This document shows positions 1 to 8,306 of a stretch of DNA of 64,000 bases, one piece after another. Each line of letters opens with the position of its first letter. Position 1 is the first letter of the stretch. The stretch is from Wolinella succinogenes DSM 1740. Its GTDB lineage: Bacteria > Campylobacterota > Campylobacteria > Campylobacterales > Helicobacteraceae. Made by a program: the position numbers and the translations under genes. Under the pieces are notes generated by a model. That model made no database searches. It was given only the letters and a program-made list of their open reading frames with translations, and had not been told where the DNA came from. The stretch spans positions 754,001 to 818,000 of the forward strand of contig NC_005090.1 in NCBI RefSeq assembly GCF_000196135.1, written 5' to 3'.

Positions 1-1
1 A

Positions 2-376
2 GAGATTCAATACGCGCGAAGCGTCACGATGGAGGGGAATCTTAAGGCTCAGGCGATGATAGAGCGCTACTTTGAAAAGCGCGAGAGCTTCACATGGCGA
101 GGAATCGGTCCTATTCCCTGCTCGGCTTTGCGCCTTAGAGAGGAGTTTAAGGAGTGGGACGCGGAGCGCTATTTTGCCTCGATTCTTCATCATGAAGAGA
201 TTCCTGATCATAAATCTTGCAAATGCGGCGACATCTTAAGAGGGGTGGCCAAGCCCTTTGATTGCAAGGTTTTTGCCAAGGCGTGCACCCCAGAAAATCC
301 TCTAGGAAGCTGTATGGTGAGTAGCGAGGGGGCGTGTGCGGCCTATTACAAATATGGTCGGGAGCACCTGAATTAA
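2..376 (+). CDS. hypD: HypD, hydrogenase maturation factor (C-terminal part)
   Basis: The reading frame is open from the window edge, so only the C-terminal ~124 residues are present. HypD works with HypC as the iron-sulfur scaffold on which the Fe(CN)2CO group of [NiFe]-hydrogenase is assembled in the cytoplasm. The visible part has the typical cysteine-rich end: CKCGD, then FDCKVF, a Cys before TPENPLG, SCMVSSEGAC and AAYYKYGR, as expected for the 4Fe-4S and redox cysteines of the family. It is followed after 4 bases by a helicase gene and then hypE and hypA, which supports the assignment. Upstream hyp genes are presumably outside the window. Confidence 0.93.
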   Translation, partial: EIQYARSVTMEGNLKAQAMIERYFEKRESFTWRGIGPIPCSALRLREEFKEWDAERYFASILHHEEIPDHKSCKCGDILRGVAKPFDCKVFAKACTPENPLGSCMVSSEGACAAYYKYGREHLN

Positions 377-380
377 TTCT

Positions 381-2057
381 TTGGCTTGGACGCTCATTGA
401 TTCATCGCGGCGTTATTATGATTTTTTGGAGCAGAATGGGCGCGGGCTAGAGGAGATTCCCCTGCTTAGAGTCGTGCCCTCCCCAGCAGGGGTGATTTTA
501 GAGGTCAAATCCAAGGTGCTAAGCACTGAAAATCTGCTACTGCGCGCTTTGGAAGAGGAGTGGAGAATCGGTGAAGAGGAGCTGGTGGCGGAGAGTTTTG
601 ATGAAAAGAGAGGACTCCTCAGTCTTGAATGCTCCCCAGGGCTAGCCGCTCACCTCCAAAGAGCGCAAGGGCTTAGGCTCTTTAGTGATCTGAAATTTTT
701 AGTGAAAAATGTCGAGCGATTCTATCTCAATCACGAAGAGGAGCTGATTCTTCCTCGCCCCTCGCCCCTCTTGATTCCTCCTCCTATTGAGCGTTTATCA
801 GGCGAGCAGCAAAAAGCGGTAGAGACGATTTTTGCCCATCCTTTGAGCTATGTTTGGGGAGCTCCTGGCACAGGGAAGACTCGTGGAGTGCTTTTTGAAT
901 CGCTTCTTTGGACGCTAGGGCAGGGGGTGAGGGCGATTCTTCTAGCCCCCACGAACAATGCCTTAGAGCAAGCGCTTTTAGCGCTTTTGCCTCAATTTGA
1001 TGAGCTGGGCATGGAGCGCGCCAATGTACTCCGTCTAGGCACGCCTTCTGCACGATTTTTGGAGCTTTATCCTGAGGTGTGTGACCCTTTGAGCGTGCGC
1101 GATAAAGAGGCGACTCTTTTTGATTTTGGGTCACATAAAAAGAGTCCAAAAGAGCGCATGGAAGAGGCGTTGGTGCTAGCTATGACGGTGGATAACTTTA
1201 TTAAGCGCTTCGAGACCCTTCCCTTGAGTGGAAAGAAGCACCTCTTTTTGGATGAAGCGGCCTTCACACCGCTTATCAAAGCTATCACTCTCTGCGCTGC
1301 TCAAGCGCCCCTAACCATGCTAGGGGATCATAAGCAGCTTCCACCTGTCTGTGAGGCACCAGAGCGCGAAATGAGAGGAGAGAATCGAACTCTCAAAGCG
1401 TGGCACTACTCCGCCCTCCACCTAGAATCCTACATGAGGCAAGGAGAGGCGATTTTTGAGGTTTCCGATCCGCTTCTTTTGCCCCCCCTTGTGACCACCC
1501 AAATGGTCTGCTTGAGCCGTTCTCATCGCTATGGAGAGAATCTTACGCGCCTTTTAGATGAGCACATCTATCAAATGGGACTCACAGGGCTCGAGAAAAA
1601 AACGGAGCTTTATTACATCGACAGCGGAGCAGGTGAAAGGGTCGATTCCAAAGGTTATTCTAGTCCTATGGAGGCCAAAGCCATGAGGGGGTTGGTCGGG
1701 GAGCTCTTAAGGAGCGAGGCCGACTTTGGAATCATTACTCCTTTTGTGCTTCAAAAAAAAGCGATTTTGGAGCACCACCCCGAGTTGAGGGGCAAGGAGC
1801 GAGTAATGACGATCCACGGGAGTCAGGGGCAGGAGTTTGAGACGGTGATTCTCTCTCCGGTCACGCTTCACTACCACTTGACCAACTCCAAGAATCCCGC
1901 TGCGCTTCATGCGCTCAATGTGGCGGTGAGTCGAGCCAAGGGGCGAATCGTGCTGGTTTGTGATTATGCCTTTTGGATGAAGCAAAAAGGGCAGTTTTTA
2001 AGTGCGCTTTTGCGCGAGTGTGAGCCTTTGGGTCAAATCAAAGCTCCAAAATTATAA
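381..2057 (+). CDS. UPF1-like superfamily 1 helicase/ATPase inside the hyp operon
   Basis: A 558-residue SF1 helicase-type protein with a TTG start 4 bases after hypD stops. Visible motifs in order: Walker A GAPGTGKT (about 160-167), motif Ia LLAPTNNALEQ, Walker B with LFLDEAAF (about 288-295), motif III GDHKQLPPV (315-323), motif V region TIHGSQGQEFETVIL, and motif VI NVAVSRAKGRIVLV. This order fits the AAA_11/AAA_12 (UPF1/DNA2-like) group. The first ~135 residues have no motif I recognise. It lies between hypD and hypE and is probably co-transcribed with them, but no known hydrogenase maturation step uses a helicase, so its substrate is unknown. The helicase-family call is firm; any link to hydrogenase is inference from position only. 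Confidence 0.85.
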   Translation: MAWTLIDSSRRYYDFLEQNGRGLEEIPLLRVVPSPAGVILEVKSKVLSTENLLLRALEEEWRIGEEELVAESFDEKRGLLSLECSPGLAAHLQRAQGLRLFSDLKFLVKNVERFYLNHEEELILPRPSPLLIPPPIERLSGEQQKAVETIFAHPLSYVWGAPGTGKTRGVLFESLLWTLGQGVRAILLAPTNNALEQALLALLPQFDELGMERANVLRLGTPSARFLELYPEVCDPLSVRDKEATLFDFGSHKKSPKERMEEALVLAMTVDNFIKRFETLPLSGKKHLFLDEAAFTPLIKAITLCAAQAPLTMLGDHKQLPPVCEAPEREMRGENRTLKAWHYSALHLESYMRQGEAIFEVSDPLLLPPLVTTQMVCLSRSHRYGENLTRLLDEHIYQMGLTGLEKKTELYYIDSGAGERVDSKGYSSPMEAKAMRGLVGELLRSEADFGIITPFVLQKKAILEHHPELRGKERVMTIHGSQGQEFETVILSPVTLHYHLTNSKNPAALHALNVAVSRAKGRIVLVCDYAFWMKQKGQFLSALLRECEPLGQIKAPKL

Positions 2058-2105
2058 AATCGAAGGCAGAGGTGCCCTCAAATTTAAAGAGCCAAGAAGG
2101 ATGAA

Positions 2106-3107
2106 ATGCCAATGGAGAGAGTGCTTTTAGCGCATGGAAGTGGGGGTGTAGAATCGCACCACCTCATTAGCGAGATATTTTTCAAAGAGCTAGGGAATGA
2201 GATTTTAGCGCTTGGCGAAGACGCGGGTGTGATTGAAACAGGCGGTAAAATTGCCGTGAGTACGGATGGATTCACGGTCACCCCGCTCTTTTTCCCCGGA
2301 GGAGATATTGGCAAGCTCGCGATTTGTGGGAGCGCCAATGATGTGGCGATGATGGGGGCTAAGCCCTCCTATATCACCTGCTCTTTCATGATTGAAGAGG
2401 GCTTTGAGGTGGAGAAGCTACGAAAAATCGTCGCTTCCATGGGAAAAGAACTTCAAAAAAGCGGAATGAAAATGATCTCAGGTGACACCAAGGTGATCCC
2501 CAAGGGGGGCGTGGATCAGATCTTTATCACCACCACCGCCCTAGGAGAGGTGAAGCATCCGCTCTCTTGCCATCATCTGGAGGCAGGGGATGCAATTTTG
2601 GTGAGTGGCGCTATCGGGACGCACGGGGCGGTGATCTATGCTAGTCGTGAAGAGATGGGACTAAAGAGCCCCCTAGAGAGCGACTGCGCCCAACTTTGGG
2701 AGATGTTGGAGCCTCTCTTGGCGGCCAATTTAGGAATCAAGACCATGCGAGATGCGACACGGGGCGGATTGGCAGCCGTGTTGAATGAGTGGAGCCAAAG
2801 CGTGGGGAAGGGAATTGAAATATCCGAAGAGACGCTTCCTTTTAAAACCGAAGTGAAAGGAATCTGCGAGATTCTTGGCTTTGAAGCTTGCAATTTGGCC
2901 AATGAGGGGATGTGCGTGATTGCCCTCCCTAAAGAGAGTGCCTCTAGGGCGCTAGAGATGCTCAAAGCCCATCCGCTAGGTCTGGAGGCAAGCCTTATTG
3001 GTGAAGTGGTGGAGAATCACCCCGGGCGAGTGGTGATGAAGAGTGAGTGGGGCACGAGACGCTATCTAGATTATCCCAGCGGCGAGCTACTTCCTCGTAT
3101 CTGCTAA
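2106..3107 (+). CDS. hypE: HypE, carbamoyl dehydratase for hydrogenase CN ligand synthesis
   Basis: A 333-residue protein of the PurM/AIR synthase-like fold and of normal HypE length. HypE receives a carbamoyl group from HypF on its C-terminal cysteine and dehydrates it with ATP to a thiocyanate, the source of the CN ligands of [NiFe]-hydrogenase. Visible signs: the N-terminal HGSGGVESHHLI, the ATP-site region GEDAGVIETGGKIAVSTDGF, SGDTKVIPKGG, DATRGGLAAVLNE, and the diagnostic C-terminus PRIC ending in the acceptor cysteine. The ATG at 2106 has AAGGA 7 bases upstream. hypA follows after 11 bases. Confidence 0.96.
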   Translation: MPMERVLLAHGSGGVESHHLISEIFFKELGNEILALGEDAGVIETGGKIAVSTDGFTVTPLFFPGGDIGKLAICGSANDVAMMGAKPSYITCSFMIEEGFEVEKLRKIVASMGKELQKSGMKMISGDTKVIPKGGVDQIFITTTALGEVKHPLSCHHLEAGDAILVSGAIGTHGAVIYASREEMGLKSPLESDCAQLWEMLEPLLAANLGIKTMRDATRGGLAAVLNEWSQSVGKGIEISEETLPFKTEVKGICEILGFEACNLANEGMCVIALPKESASRALEMLKAHPLGLEASLIGEVVENHPGRVVMKSEWGTRRYLDYPSGELLPRIC

Positions 3108-3118
3108 AGGAGAAGAGA

Positions 3119-3478
3119 ATGCACGAATACTCCATCGTTACGGCACTTCTTGAGCTATGCGAGAATCACGCGAAGTCCAATAAAGCCAAAAAGGTGACCA
3201 AAGTGGTGGTGGCCTTGGGTGAACGAAGCGGGGTGGAGCCTCAGCTTTTGGAGAGTGCCTTTGAGGTTTTCAAGCTCGATTCGGTTTGCGCGGAGAGCGA
3301 GCTGGTGATTGAGACCAAGCCGATGAAGTTTCGTTGTCGCTCTTGCGGGGCGGAGTTTTTACCCAAGGGAATCGATTTTGGTTCTTGTGAGGTATGCAAA
3401 GCCCCCAATCCAGAGCTTGTTGGAGGCAAGGAGATGCACCTGCAAAGCCTAGAGATGGAGGCTGAAGATGAGGGATAG
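3119..3478 (+). CDS. hypA: HypA, nickel-insertion protein
   Basis: A 119-residue protein with the invariant start MHEYSIV, whose His2 and Glu3 belong to the nickel site. It has the zinc module CRSCGAEF ... CEVCKAPNPE, with two CxxC pairs near residues 74-77 and 91-94. HypA delivers nickel with HypB to the hydrogenase large subunit, and in Helicobacter relatives also to urease. The ATG at 3119 is chosen because of the MHEYS motif and the AAAGGAGAAG ribosome site just upstream; an in-frame extension upstream is only read-through of the end of hypE. Its last codons overlap the next gene by 11 bases. Confidence 0.96.
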   Translation: MHEYSIVTALLELCENHAKSNKAKKVTKVVVALGERSGVEPQLLESAFEVFKLDSVCAESELVIETKPMKFRCRSCGAEFLPKGIDFGSCEVCKAPNPELVGGKEMHLQSLEMEAEDEG

Positions 3479-3980
3479 GGAGATTTTTGAGCGCTTTTTG
3501 AGAGAAGAGGAGGGAATCAAAGAGAGCTGGAGAATCTTTGAAATTTTTGAGGAGGAGCGGCGCAAATGGCAAGAGGAGCTAGCTCGCCTCAAAGAGGATC
3601 GCAAAATCATCCAAGAGACGGTGGATGCCCTCGCTCTTCGAGCAATTGAGATTCAAGAGGAGATCAAGCAGGCTCAAGAGGCATTGCAAGAGCGGGAAGA
3701 GAGGCTTATTGAAGAGGCGCTTCCCTCGATTGAAGCGATGCATCTTCATAGCGTGGAGGTGATTGGCAAGGGGGGTAAGATCATCAAGGCTAAACCCGCT
3801 AGAGACTACTATCCTGAGGCCTATGTGGCGCGACTTTTTCGTGAGCTAGAGGAGCTATCTGGCGAGAAGGGGCTAAAGGAGAGGGTTTTGGACCTTGAGC
3901 TTGAAAATGCCAAGCTCAAAGTGGAACTACGCGATCTACTCAATGAGCCCCAAGAGCCAGAGGAGACCCCCTCTTCATGA
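3468..3980 (+). CDS. Hypothetical coiled-coil protein
   Basis: A 170-residue charged protein overlapping hypA (11 bases) and lpxB (4 bases), so it is very likely translated as part of the same transcript. I do not recognise the family. Residues ~1-90 and ~125-160 are rich in Glu/Lys/Arg with heptad-like leucine and isoleucine spacing, suggesting two coiled-coil helices. Between them is a short conserved-looking patch, VEVIGKGGKIIKAKPARDYYPEAYVA in character (about 98-123), which could be a small folded element. There is no signal peptide or membrane segment. A cytoplasmic scaffold or adaptor is possible, but no function can be assigned. Confidence 0.75.
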   Translation: MRDREIFERFLREEEGIKESWRIFEIFEEERRKWQEELARLKEDRKIIQETVDALALRAIEIQEEIKQAQEALQEREERLIEEALPSIEAMHLHSVEVIGKGGKIIKAKPARDYYPEAYVARLFRELEELSGEKGLKERVLDLELENAKLKVELRDLLNEPQEPEETPSS

Positions 3981-5047
3981 AGCTTCTGGTGAGCGCCCTT
4001 GAGCCCTCCTCCAATCTCCATCTCGCCTCCTTAATGAAGCATCTAGAGGGAAAGGTGGAGCTCATGGGAATCTTTGATTCTAAGCTAAGCACCAAGCCAC
4101 CCCTTTATACGCCTGATCAATTCTCGGTGATGGGTTTTTTGGATGTGATAGAGAGGCTCGGTTTTTTCTGGAGAGCCAAAAAAGAGATGGCCCATTTAGC
4201 GAGTGAGGCGGACAAGATTCTATTGATGGATTCCTCATCGTTTAACATTCCCCTAGCCAAAGCGATCAAAAAAGCATTTCCCTCTAAAGAGATCATTTAC
4301 TATATTTTGCCTCAGGTATGGGCGTGGAAGCCTTGGCGAGCCAAAGCGATTGAGGAATCGTGCGATTTTTTGGCGGCAATTCTCCCTTTTGAGACCGCTT
4401 GCTACCAAAGCAAAGCGGAGTATGTGGGGCACCCCTTGCTCGATCTTTTGCCTCCTATTCGCACTTCTTTGCCCAAAGAGGAGCGAATCGCCTTCATGCC
4501 AGGGAGTCGCAAAGGGGAAATTGGGAGGCTCTTTCCTGTCTTTAGGGAGGTTGCCAGGAGGATAGAAGCGCCCAAAACGCTGGTGATTCCCTCGATCTAT
4601 GAGGGGGCTTCTTTGGAGGAGATTTATGGGGATTTGGAGGGCTTTGAGCTCTCTTATGATGCACCCAAAACCCTTTTAGAATCGAGTTTTGCTTTCATCT
4701 GTAGTGGCACAGCCACGCTTGAGGCCGCTCTCCTTGGGATTCCATTGGTGCTTGCCTACAAGGCGCGCCCTTTGGATTATTTCATCGCCAAGAATCTCGT
4801 CAAGATCGAGCATATTGGATTGGCCAATATCTTTGAGACAAGGCGAGGAGAAGAGCCTTTGCATGAAGAGTTATTACAGGAGGGGGTGAATGTGGAGGCG
4901 CTTTTGGAGGCTTATTGGAGGTGCGATAAAGAGCACTTTGTTGAACGCGCCAAAGCTTTGAGGGGTTATTTGAGAAAGGGGAGTTCGCTCCGAGTGGCTC
5001 AAAGGATTCTTGAGATTGATTCTAAAGTGATTTTTAACGACGGATAA
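3977..5047 (+). CDS. lpxB: Lipid-A-disaccharide synthase
   Basis: A 356-residue GT19 glycosyltransferase. LpxB joins UDP-2,3-diacylglucosamine to lipid X at the inner face of the inner membrane to give the lipid A disaccharide. Visible family marks: the N-terminal LLVSALEPSSNLHLASL (the position of the usual AGE/SGD...H start), FDSKLS near 40, SVMGFLDVIERL, YYILPQVWAWKPWR, GHPLLDLLPP, FMPGSRKGEI and CSGTATLEAALLGIPLVLAYK near the C-terminal donor-binding domain. The length is close to that of epsilonproteobacterial LpxB. The start overlaps the coiled-coil gene by 4 bases (ATGA). greA follows 53 bases later. Confidence 0.95.
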   Translation: MKLLVSALEPSSNLHLASLMKHLEGKVELMGIFDSKLSTKPPLYTPDQFSVMGFLDVIERLGFFWRAKKEMAHLASEADKILLMDSSSFNIPLAKAIKKAFPSKEIIYYILPQVWAWKPWRAKAIEESCDFLAAILPFETACYQSKAEYVGHPLLDLLPPIRTSLPKEERIAFMPGSRKGEIGRLFPVFREVARRIEAPKTLVIPSIYEGASLEEIYGDLEGFELSYDAPKTLLESSFAFICSGTATLEAALLGIPLVLAYKARPLDYFIAKNLVKIEHIGLANIFETRRGEEPLHEELLQEGVNVEALLEAYWRCDKEHFVERAKALRGYLRKGSSLRVAQRILEIDSKVIFNDG

Positions 5048-5100
5048 AGTAGTATATCGGTTTTGAGCGCGAAATGAGCGTGAAGATTTTAGGAGAGAGA

Positions 5101-5589
5101 ATGCAGAAAGAACCGATGACGATTTATGGATATGAAAAGCTTCAAAGGGAGCTCAAAGAGCTCAAAGAGGTGGAGCGCCCTCAAATCGTCAAAGAGATCG
5201 ATATCGCTAGAGGGCATGGCGATCTCAAGGAAAACGCTGAGTATCACGCCGCCAAGGAGCGCCAGCTTTTTATTGAAGCGAGAATCAATGAGCTAAGTGA
5301 GATTCTCTCAAGAACTCAAGTGGTCGATCCTGCAACTATCACGCATGAGAAGATTAGCTTTGGATCGACTTTTAAGGTGATGGATTTAGACACCGAATTC
5401 GTCTATGAATACACCATCGTGGGCGCGCCTGAGAGCAATCCTGATCGAGGATTTATCTCTTTTTATTCACCTCTTGCGAGGCAGCTCATTGGCAAAGTTC
5501 CGGGTGATGAGATCAATGCCAAGCTTCCTAATGGCGAGATTGATTACGAGGTGCTTGAAGTCTATTACAAGGAGATTTCGTTTGAGTGA
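5101..5589 (+). CDS. greA: Transcription elongation factor GreA
   Basis: A 162-residue GreA. It enters the RNA polymerase secondary channel and stimulates cleavage of backtracked RNA. Marks: an N-terminal coiled-coil with [24 protein letters not shown], which includes the acidic tip, then the C-terminal FKBP-like domain with [15 protein letters not shown] and [12 protein letters not shown]. An in-frame ATG lies 27 bases further upstream, but the ATG at 5101 is preferred because TAGGAGAGAG lies just before it and the protein then begins [14 protein letters not shown], as in relatives. dut starts 10 bases downstream. Confidence 0.96.
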   Translation: MQKEPMTIYGYEKLQRELKELKEVERPQIVKEIDIARGHGDLKENAEYHAAKERQLFIEARINELSEILSRTQVVDPATITHEKISFGSTFKVMDLDTEFVYEYTIVGAPESNPDRGFISFYSPLARQLIGKVPGDEINAKLPNGEIDYEVLEVYYKEISFE

Positions 5590-5599
5590 GCTCAAAAAG

Positions 5600-6031
5600 A
5601 TGAAAATCCGCCTTTTAAAACTCCATCCAAACGCGGTAATTCCCGCTTATCAGAGCGCTGGAGCGGCAGGATTTGACCTCTGCTGTGTCGAATCTTTAGA
5701 AATTCCTCCCTTGGGTCGAGCTTTGGTGAGCACAGGATTGGCGCTTGCGTTAGAGGAGGGGTATGAGCTTCAGATCCGTCCTCGAAGCGGCTTGGCGCTT
5801 AAGCACGGAATCACCGTGCTTAATACCCCCGGAACTGTGGATAGCGACTATCGAGGAGAGATCAAAGTGATTTTGATCAACTTAGGCGCTGAGAGCTTCT
5901 CCATCCAAGCGGGAGATCGAATCGCTCAAGGAGTGGTGAGCAGGCTGAGCATAGCCGAGCTTTGCGAAGTGGAGAGTCTCGATGAAACCGCGCGAGGAGC
6001 CGGTGGATTTGGGAGTACGGGAAAATCTTAA
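5600..6031 (+). CDS. dut: dUTP diphosphatase (dUTPase)
   Basis: A 143-residue trimeric-type dUTPase, which hydrolyses dUTP to dUMP to keep uracil out of DNA and to feed thymidylate synthesis. The five family motifs are visible: [47 protein letters not shown] and the C-terminal [10 protein letters not shown] arm. The open frame extends about 195 bases upstream through greA, but that part is unrelated. The ATG at 5600 (MKIRLLKLH) is chosen; a TTG at 5582 is the alternative, overlapping the greA stop. Confidence 0.96.
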   Translation: MKIRLLKLHPNAVIPAYQSAGAAGFDLCCVESLEIPPLGRALVSTGLALALEEGYELQIRPRSGLALKHGITVLNTPGTVDSDYRGEIKVILINLGAESFSIQAGDRIAQGVVSRLSIAELCEVESLDETARGAGGFGSTGKS

Positions 6032-6056
6032 ATTTAACAACTAGCCAAGGAAAGAT

Positions 6057-6665
6057 ATGAGCCTAAAAGAGAATGTGTCTTACATCAAAGAGGAGATCGG
6101 GCAAGAGGAGAAGATGCTAGAGGGGTTGATTCGCTTCGAGGGGTGGTTCCGCCGCTATAAAACCCTCCTTCTCTCCGCCCTAGCGCTCCTAGTTGCTCTC
6201 TGGGTGGGGCTAGAAGGATATGGTTGGTATAAAGAGCATCAGGCTCAAAAGGCCAGCGCACTCTATGAGCGGCTCTTGAAAAATCCTACAGATGCGGCCT
6301 TGGCTCAAGAGCTCCAAAAGAGCGGTTCGGAGCTTTATGAGCTCTTTTTGTTTCATGAAGCCAGCCAAAAGAGCGACACAGAGGCTCTTGGCGCACTCCA
6401 AGGCTCCAAAAATGGGATCATCGCCTCTTTGGCAAGTTATCAGATCGCCTCTCTCTCAAAAGATTCTCAAAAGCTAGAGGCTTACACGCAAAAAGAGGGA
6501 GTTCTTTTTGGTGATCTCGCCCTTATGGGACGTGCCTATCTTTTGATGCAAGAGGGCAAGATCGAAGAGGCAAAGGTGGCACTAGATAAGATCTCTGTCG
6601 ATTCTCCAATTAAGGGAGTGGCGAAGTTTTTAGAACATTTTACGGCAAAGGGTGGAGCAAGATGA
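6057..6665 (+). CDS. YfgM-like membrane-anchored TPR protein
   Basis: A 202-residue protein with a short charged N-terminus (1-33), one membrane helix (about 36-53, LLLSALALLVALWVGL) and a helical outer domain rich in Ala, Leu and Lys resembling tetratricopeptide repeats, such as LALMGRAYLLMQEGKIEEAKVAL in character near 150-175. Topology and size match E. coli YfgM (TPR_21 family), an inner-membrane ancillary factor of periplasmic chaperones. It overlaps the following lipoprotein gene by 4 bases, and that gene looks BamB-like; yfgM-bamB adjacency is also found in E. coli. The YfgM call rests on topology and neighbourhood, not on close identity. Confidence 0.6.
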   Translation: MSLKENVSYIKEEIGQEEKMLEGLIRFEGWFRRYKTLLLSALALLVALWVGLEGYGWYKEHQAQKASALYERLLKNPTDAALAQELQKSGSELYELFLFHEASQKSDTEALGALQGSKNGIIASLASYQIASLSKDSQKLEAYTQKEGVLFGDLALMGRAYLLMQEGKIEEAKVALDKISVDSPIKGVAKFLEHFTAKGGAR

Positions 6666-7663
6666 GAAGATGGGGCTTGTATGCGGGTGCATTGATCGCG
6701 GTATTGTTGTTTGGCGGGTGCGGTTCAAAGAAATATTTTGAACCTGAAAAAGTCACAGGCGTGGTCAAATTTGACGGCCGCTTGCCAAGCCCTATTGTCT
6801 CGGCTAATCGAGAGGGAGCAATGCTTCAAAATGGGCAGTTTATCACTAAAGAAGGGGTTCAGGAGTTTAAGCTCCCCAAAGGGTATACCTTCTTGAACGA
6901 TAGCGAACGATACTATCTTGCCGTGGATGAGGCAGGTGCTTTGGGTCTCTTTCCAAAGAGCGGTGGAGAGCCCAAAAAGCTTCAATTTGACTTCAGGCCT
7001 CTCTCGGCGCAAATGGAAGGGGACATGCTCGCGCTCGTCCTCTCGGATAACACCCTTTTGCTCCATCATCTTCCCAGCCAAAAGAATCTCTTTTCTCAAA
7101 AAGGAGAGAGCGCTGTTGCGGTGAATGCGCTAGTCGCCGCCCCCTTTTTCCTCAAAGACTTAGTGCTCTATCCTACGCTTGATGGAAAGCTCGTGGTGGT
7201 GGACAAAGAGAGCTACAAATCCATCCGAAATATCGTGGTCAATAGTGATCCCTACTTTAACAATGTCATTTTTCTTGATGTTCTTAACAATCGCCTAGTG
7301 GCCGCTACGCCCAAGCGTATCATCTCTGTTAGCCCTGAAGTGATCAATACCTACAGTGCCAATATTCGAGATGTGATCTTTGTGCGGGATCGAATCTACC
7401 TTCTAACGACAGAGGGGCAGATTATTTTGGCTGATCAAGACCTCAACGTCATGCGCACCAAGAAATTCCCTTTTGCCCATTTTAGCGGCGCATTGCACGG
7501 AAAATATATCTATGCCGTTGAGACTCAAGGCTATTTTATTGCCGTGGATGTAGATCTTCTTGATTCCAATGTCTATGAGATTCCCAGCGAGATCGACCGA
7601 CCCGTTTTTGCCAAAGAGAATCGTATCTATTTTGATGATCGCTATTTCGAGCTGAGCAAATAG
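6662..7663 (+). CDS. Lipoprotein with predicted beta-propeller (BamB-like)
   Basis: A 333-residue protein with a lipoprotein signal: a basic start, hydrophobic ALIAVLLF, and lipobox FGGC with the lipidated Cys near residue 20. The mature part has repeated short strands such as LVVVDKESY, RLVAATPKRIISVS, IYLLTTEGQIILADQDLN and YIYAVETQGYFIAVD, which looks like a PQQ-type beta-propeller. This is the layout of BamB, the outer-membrane assembly lipoprotein, but the repeats are weak and I cannot exclude another propeller lipoprotein. It follows the YfgM-like gene with a 4-base overlap. Confidence 0.6.
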   Translation: MRRWGLYAGALIAVLLFGGCGSKKYFEPEKVTGVVKFDGRLPSPIVSANREGAMLQNGQFITKEGVQEFKLPKGYTFLNDSERYYLAVDEAGALGLFPKSGGEPKKLQFDFRPLSAQMEGDMLALVLSDNTLLLHHLPSQKNLFSQKGESAVAVNALVAAPFFLKDLVLYPTLDGKLVVVDKESYKSIRNIVVNSDPYFNNVIFLDVLNNRLVAATPKRIISVSPEVINTYSANIRDVIFVRDRIYLLTTEGQIILADQDLNVMRTKKFPFAHFSGALHGKYIYAVETQGYFIAVDVDLLDSNVYEIPSEIDRPVFAKENRIYFDDRYFELSK

Positions 7664-7673
7664 AGGAATCGCC

Positions 7674-8306
7674 TTGCTCTTATGTGACATTGGGAACACC
7701 TATCTGCATTTTTACCAAGAGGGGAAGGTGTGGAAGGAGCTTCCCCGTCGCCTAAAGGCAGGAATGGAAGTCCAAGAGGTCTACTACATCAGCGTCAATC
7801 CCCCCTCTGCGCGCCGTCTTTTGGAGGTGTATCCTCATGCCATTGATCTGGCGCCTCATATGGTGCTTGACACCGCCTATAAGGGGCTTGGAGTGGATCG
7901 AATGGCTGCCTGTAAGGGAATCGAAGATGGCGTAGTCGTGGATGCGGGGAGCGCCATCACGGTGGATGTGATGCAAAACCAAGTCCATCTAGGAGGCTTT
8001 ATCATGCCAGGAATCGCCTCTTTTAGCTCCATGCTAAAGAGCATTTCGCCCGCACTAGAAAAGGAACTCAACCTCTCTGTCGAGCTCTCTGCGCTTCCTC
8101 AAAATACGCGAGATGCGCTAAGCTATGGGGCGATTAAGGCGATCGTGATGATGATCCAGAATAGCTGCAAAAACAAGCGACTCTTCTTTACAGGAGGGGA
8201 TGGGAAGTATCTCGCTCGTTTTTTTGAAAACGCCATTCATGACAACTCGATTGTCTTTAAAGGAATGCTAAAGACGCTAGAAGAGATGAAGGAGGGGAAG
8301 AGATGA
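7674..8306 (+). CDS. coaX: Type III pantothenate kinase
   Basis: A 210-residue CoaX, which phosphorylates pantothenate in the first step of coenzyme A synthesis. Family motifs: the N-terminal phosphate-binding LLCDIGNTYLHF, GLGVDRMAAC, the catalytic DAGSAITVDVM, GGFIMPGI and FTGGDGKYLA near the end. The start is a TTG at 7674, directly giving the DxGNT motif; no ATG fits. CoaX from Helicobacter is similarly short. It overlaps hisG by 4 bases. Confidence 0.93.
   Translation: MLLCDIGNTYLHFYQEGKVWKELPRRLKAGMEVQEVYYISVNPPSARRLLEVYPHAIDLAPHMVLDTAYKGLGVDRMAACKGIEDGVVVDAGSAITVDVMQNQVHLGGFIMPGIASFSSMLKSISPALEKELNLSVELSALPQNTRDALSYGAIKAIVMMIQNSCKNKRLFFTGGDGKYLARFFENAIHDNSIVFKGMLKTLEEMKEGKR

Noticed and set aside
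5405-5599. N-terminal extension of dUTPase by 65 residues
   Set aside because: The extension is read in another frame of greA and is not similar to dUTPases; ATG 5600 gives the normal length.
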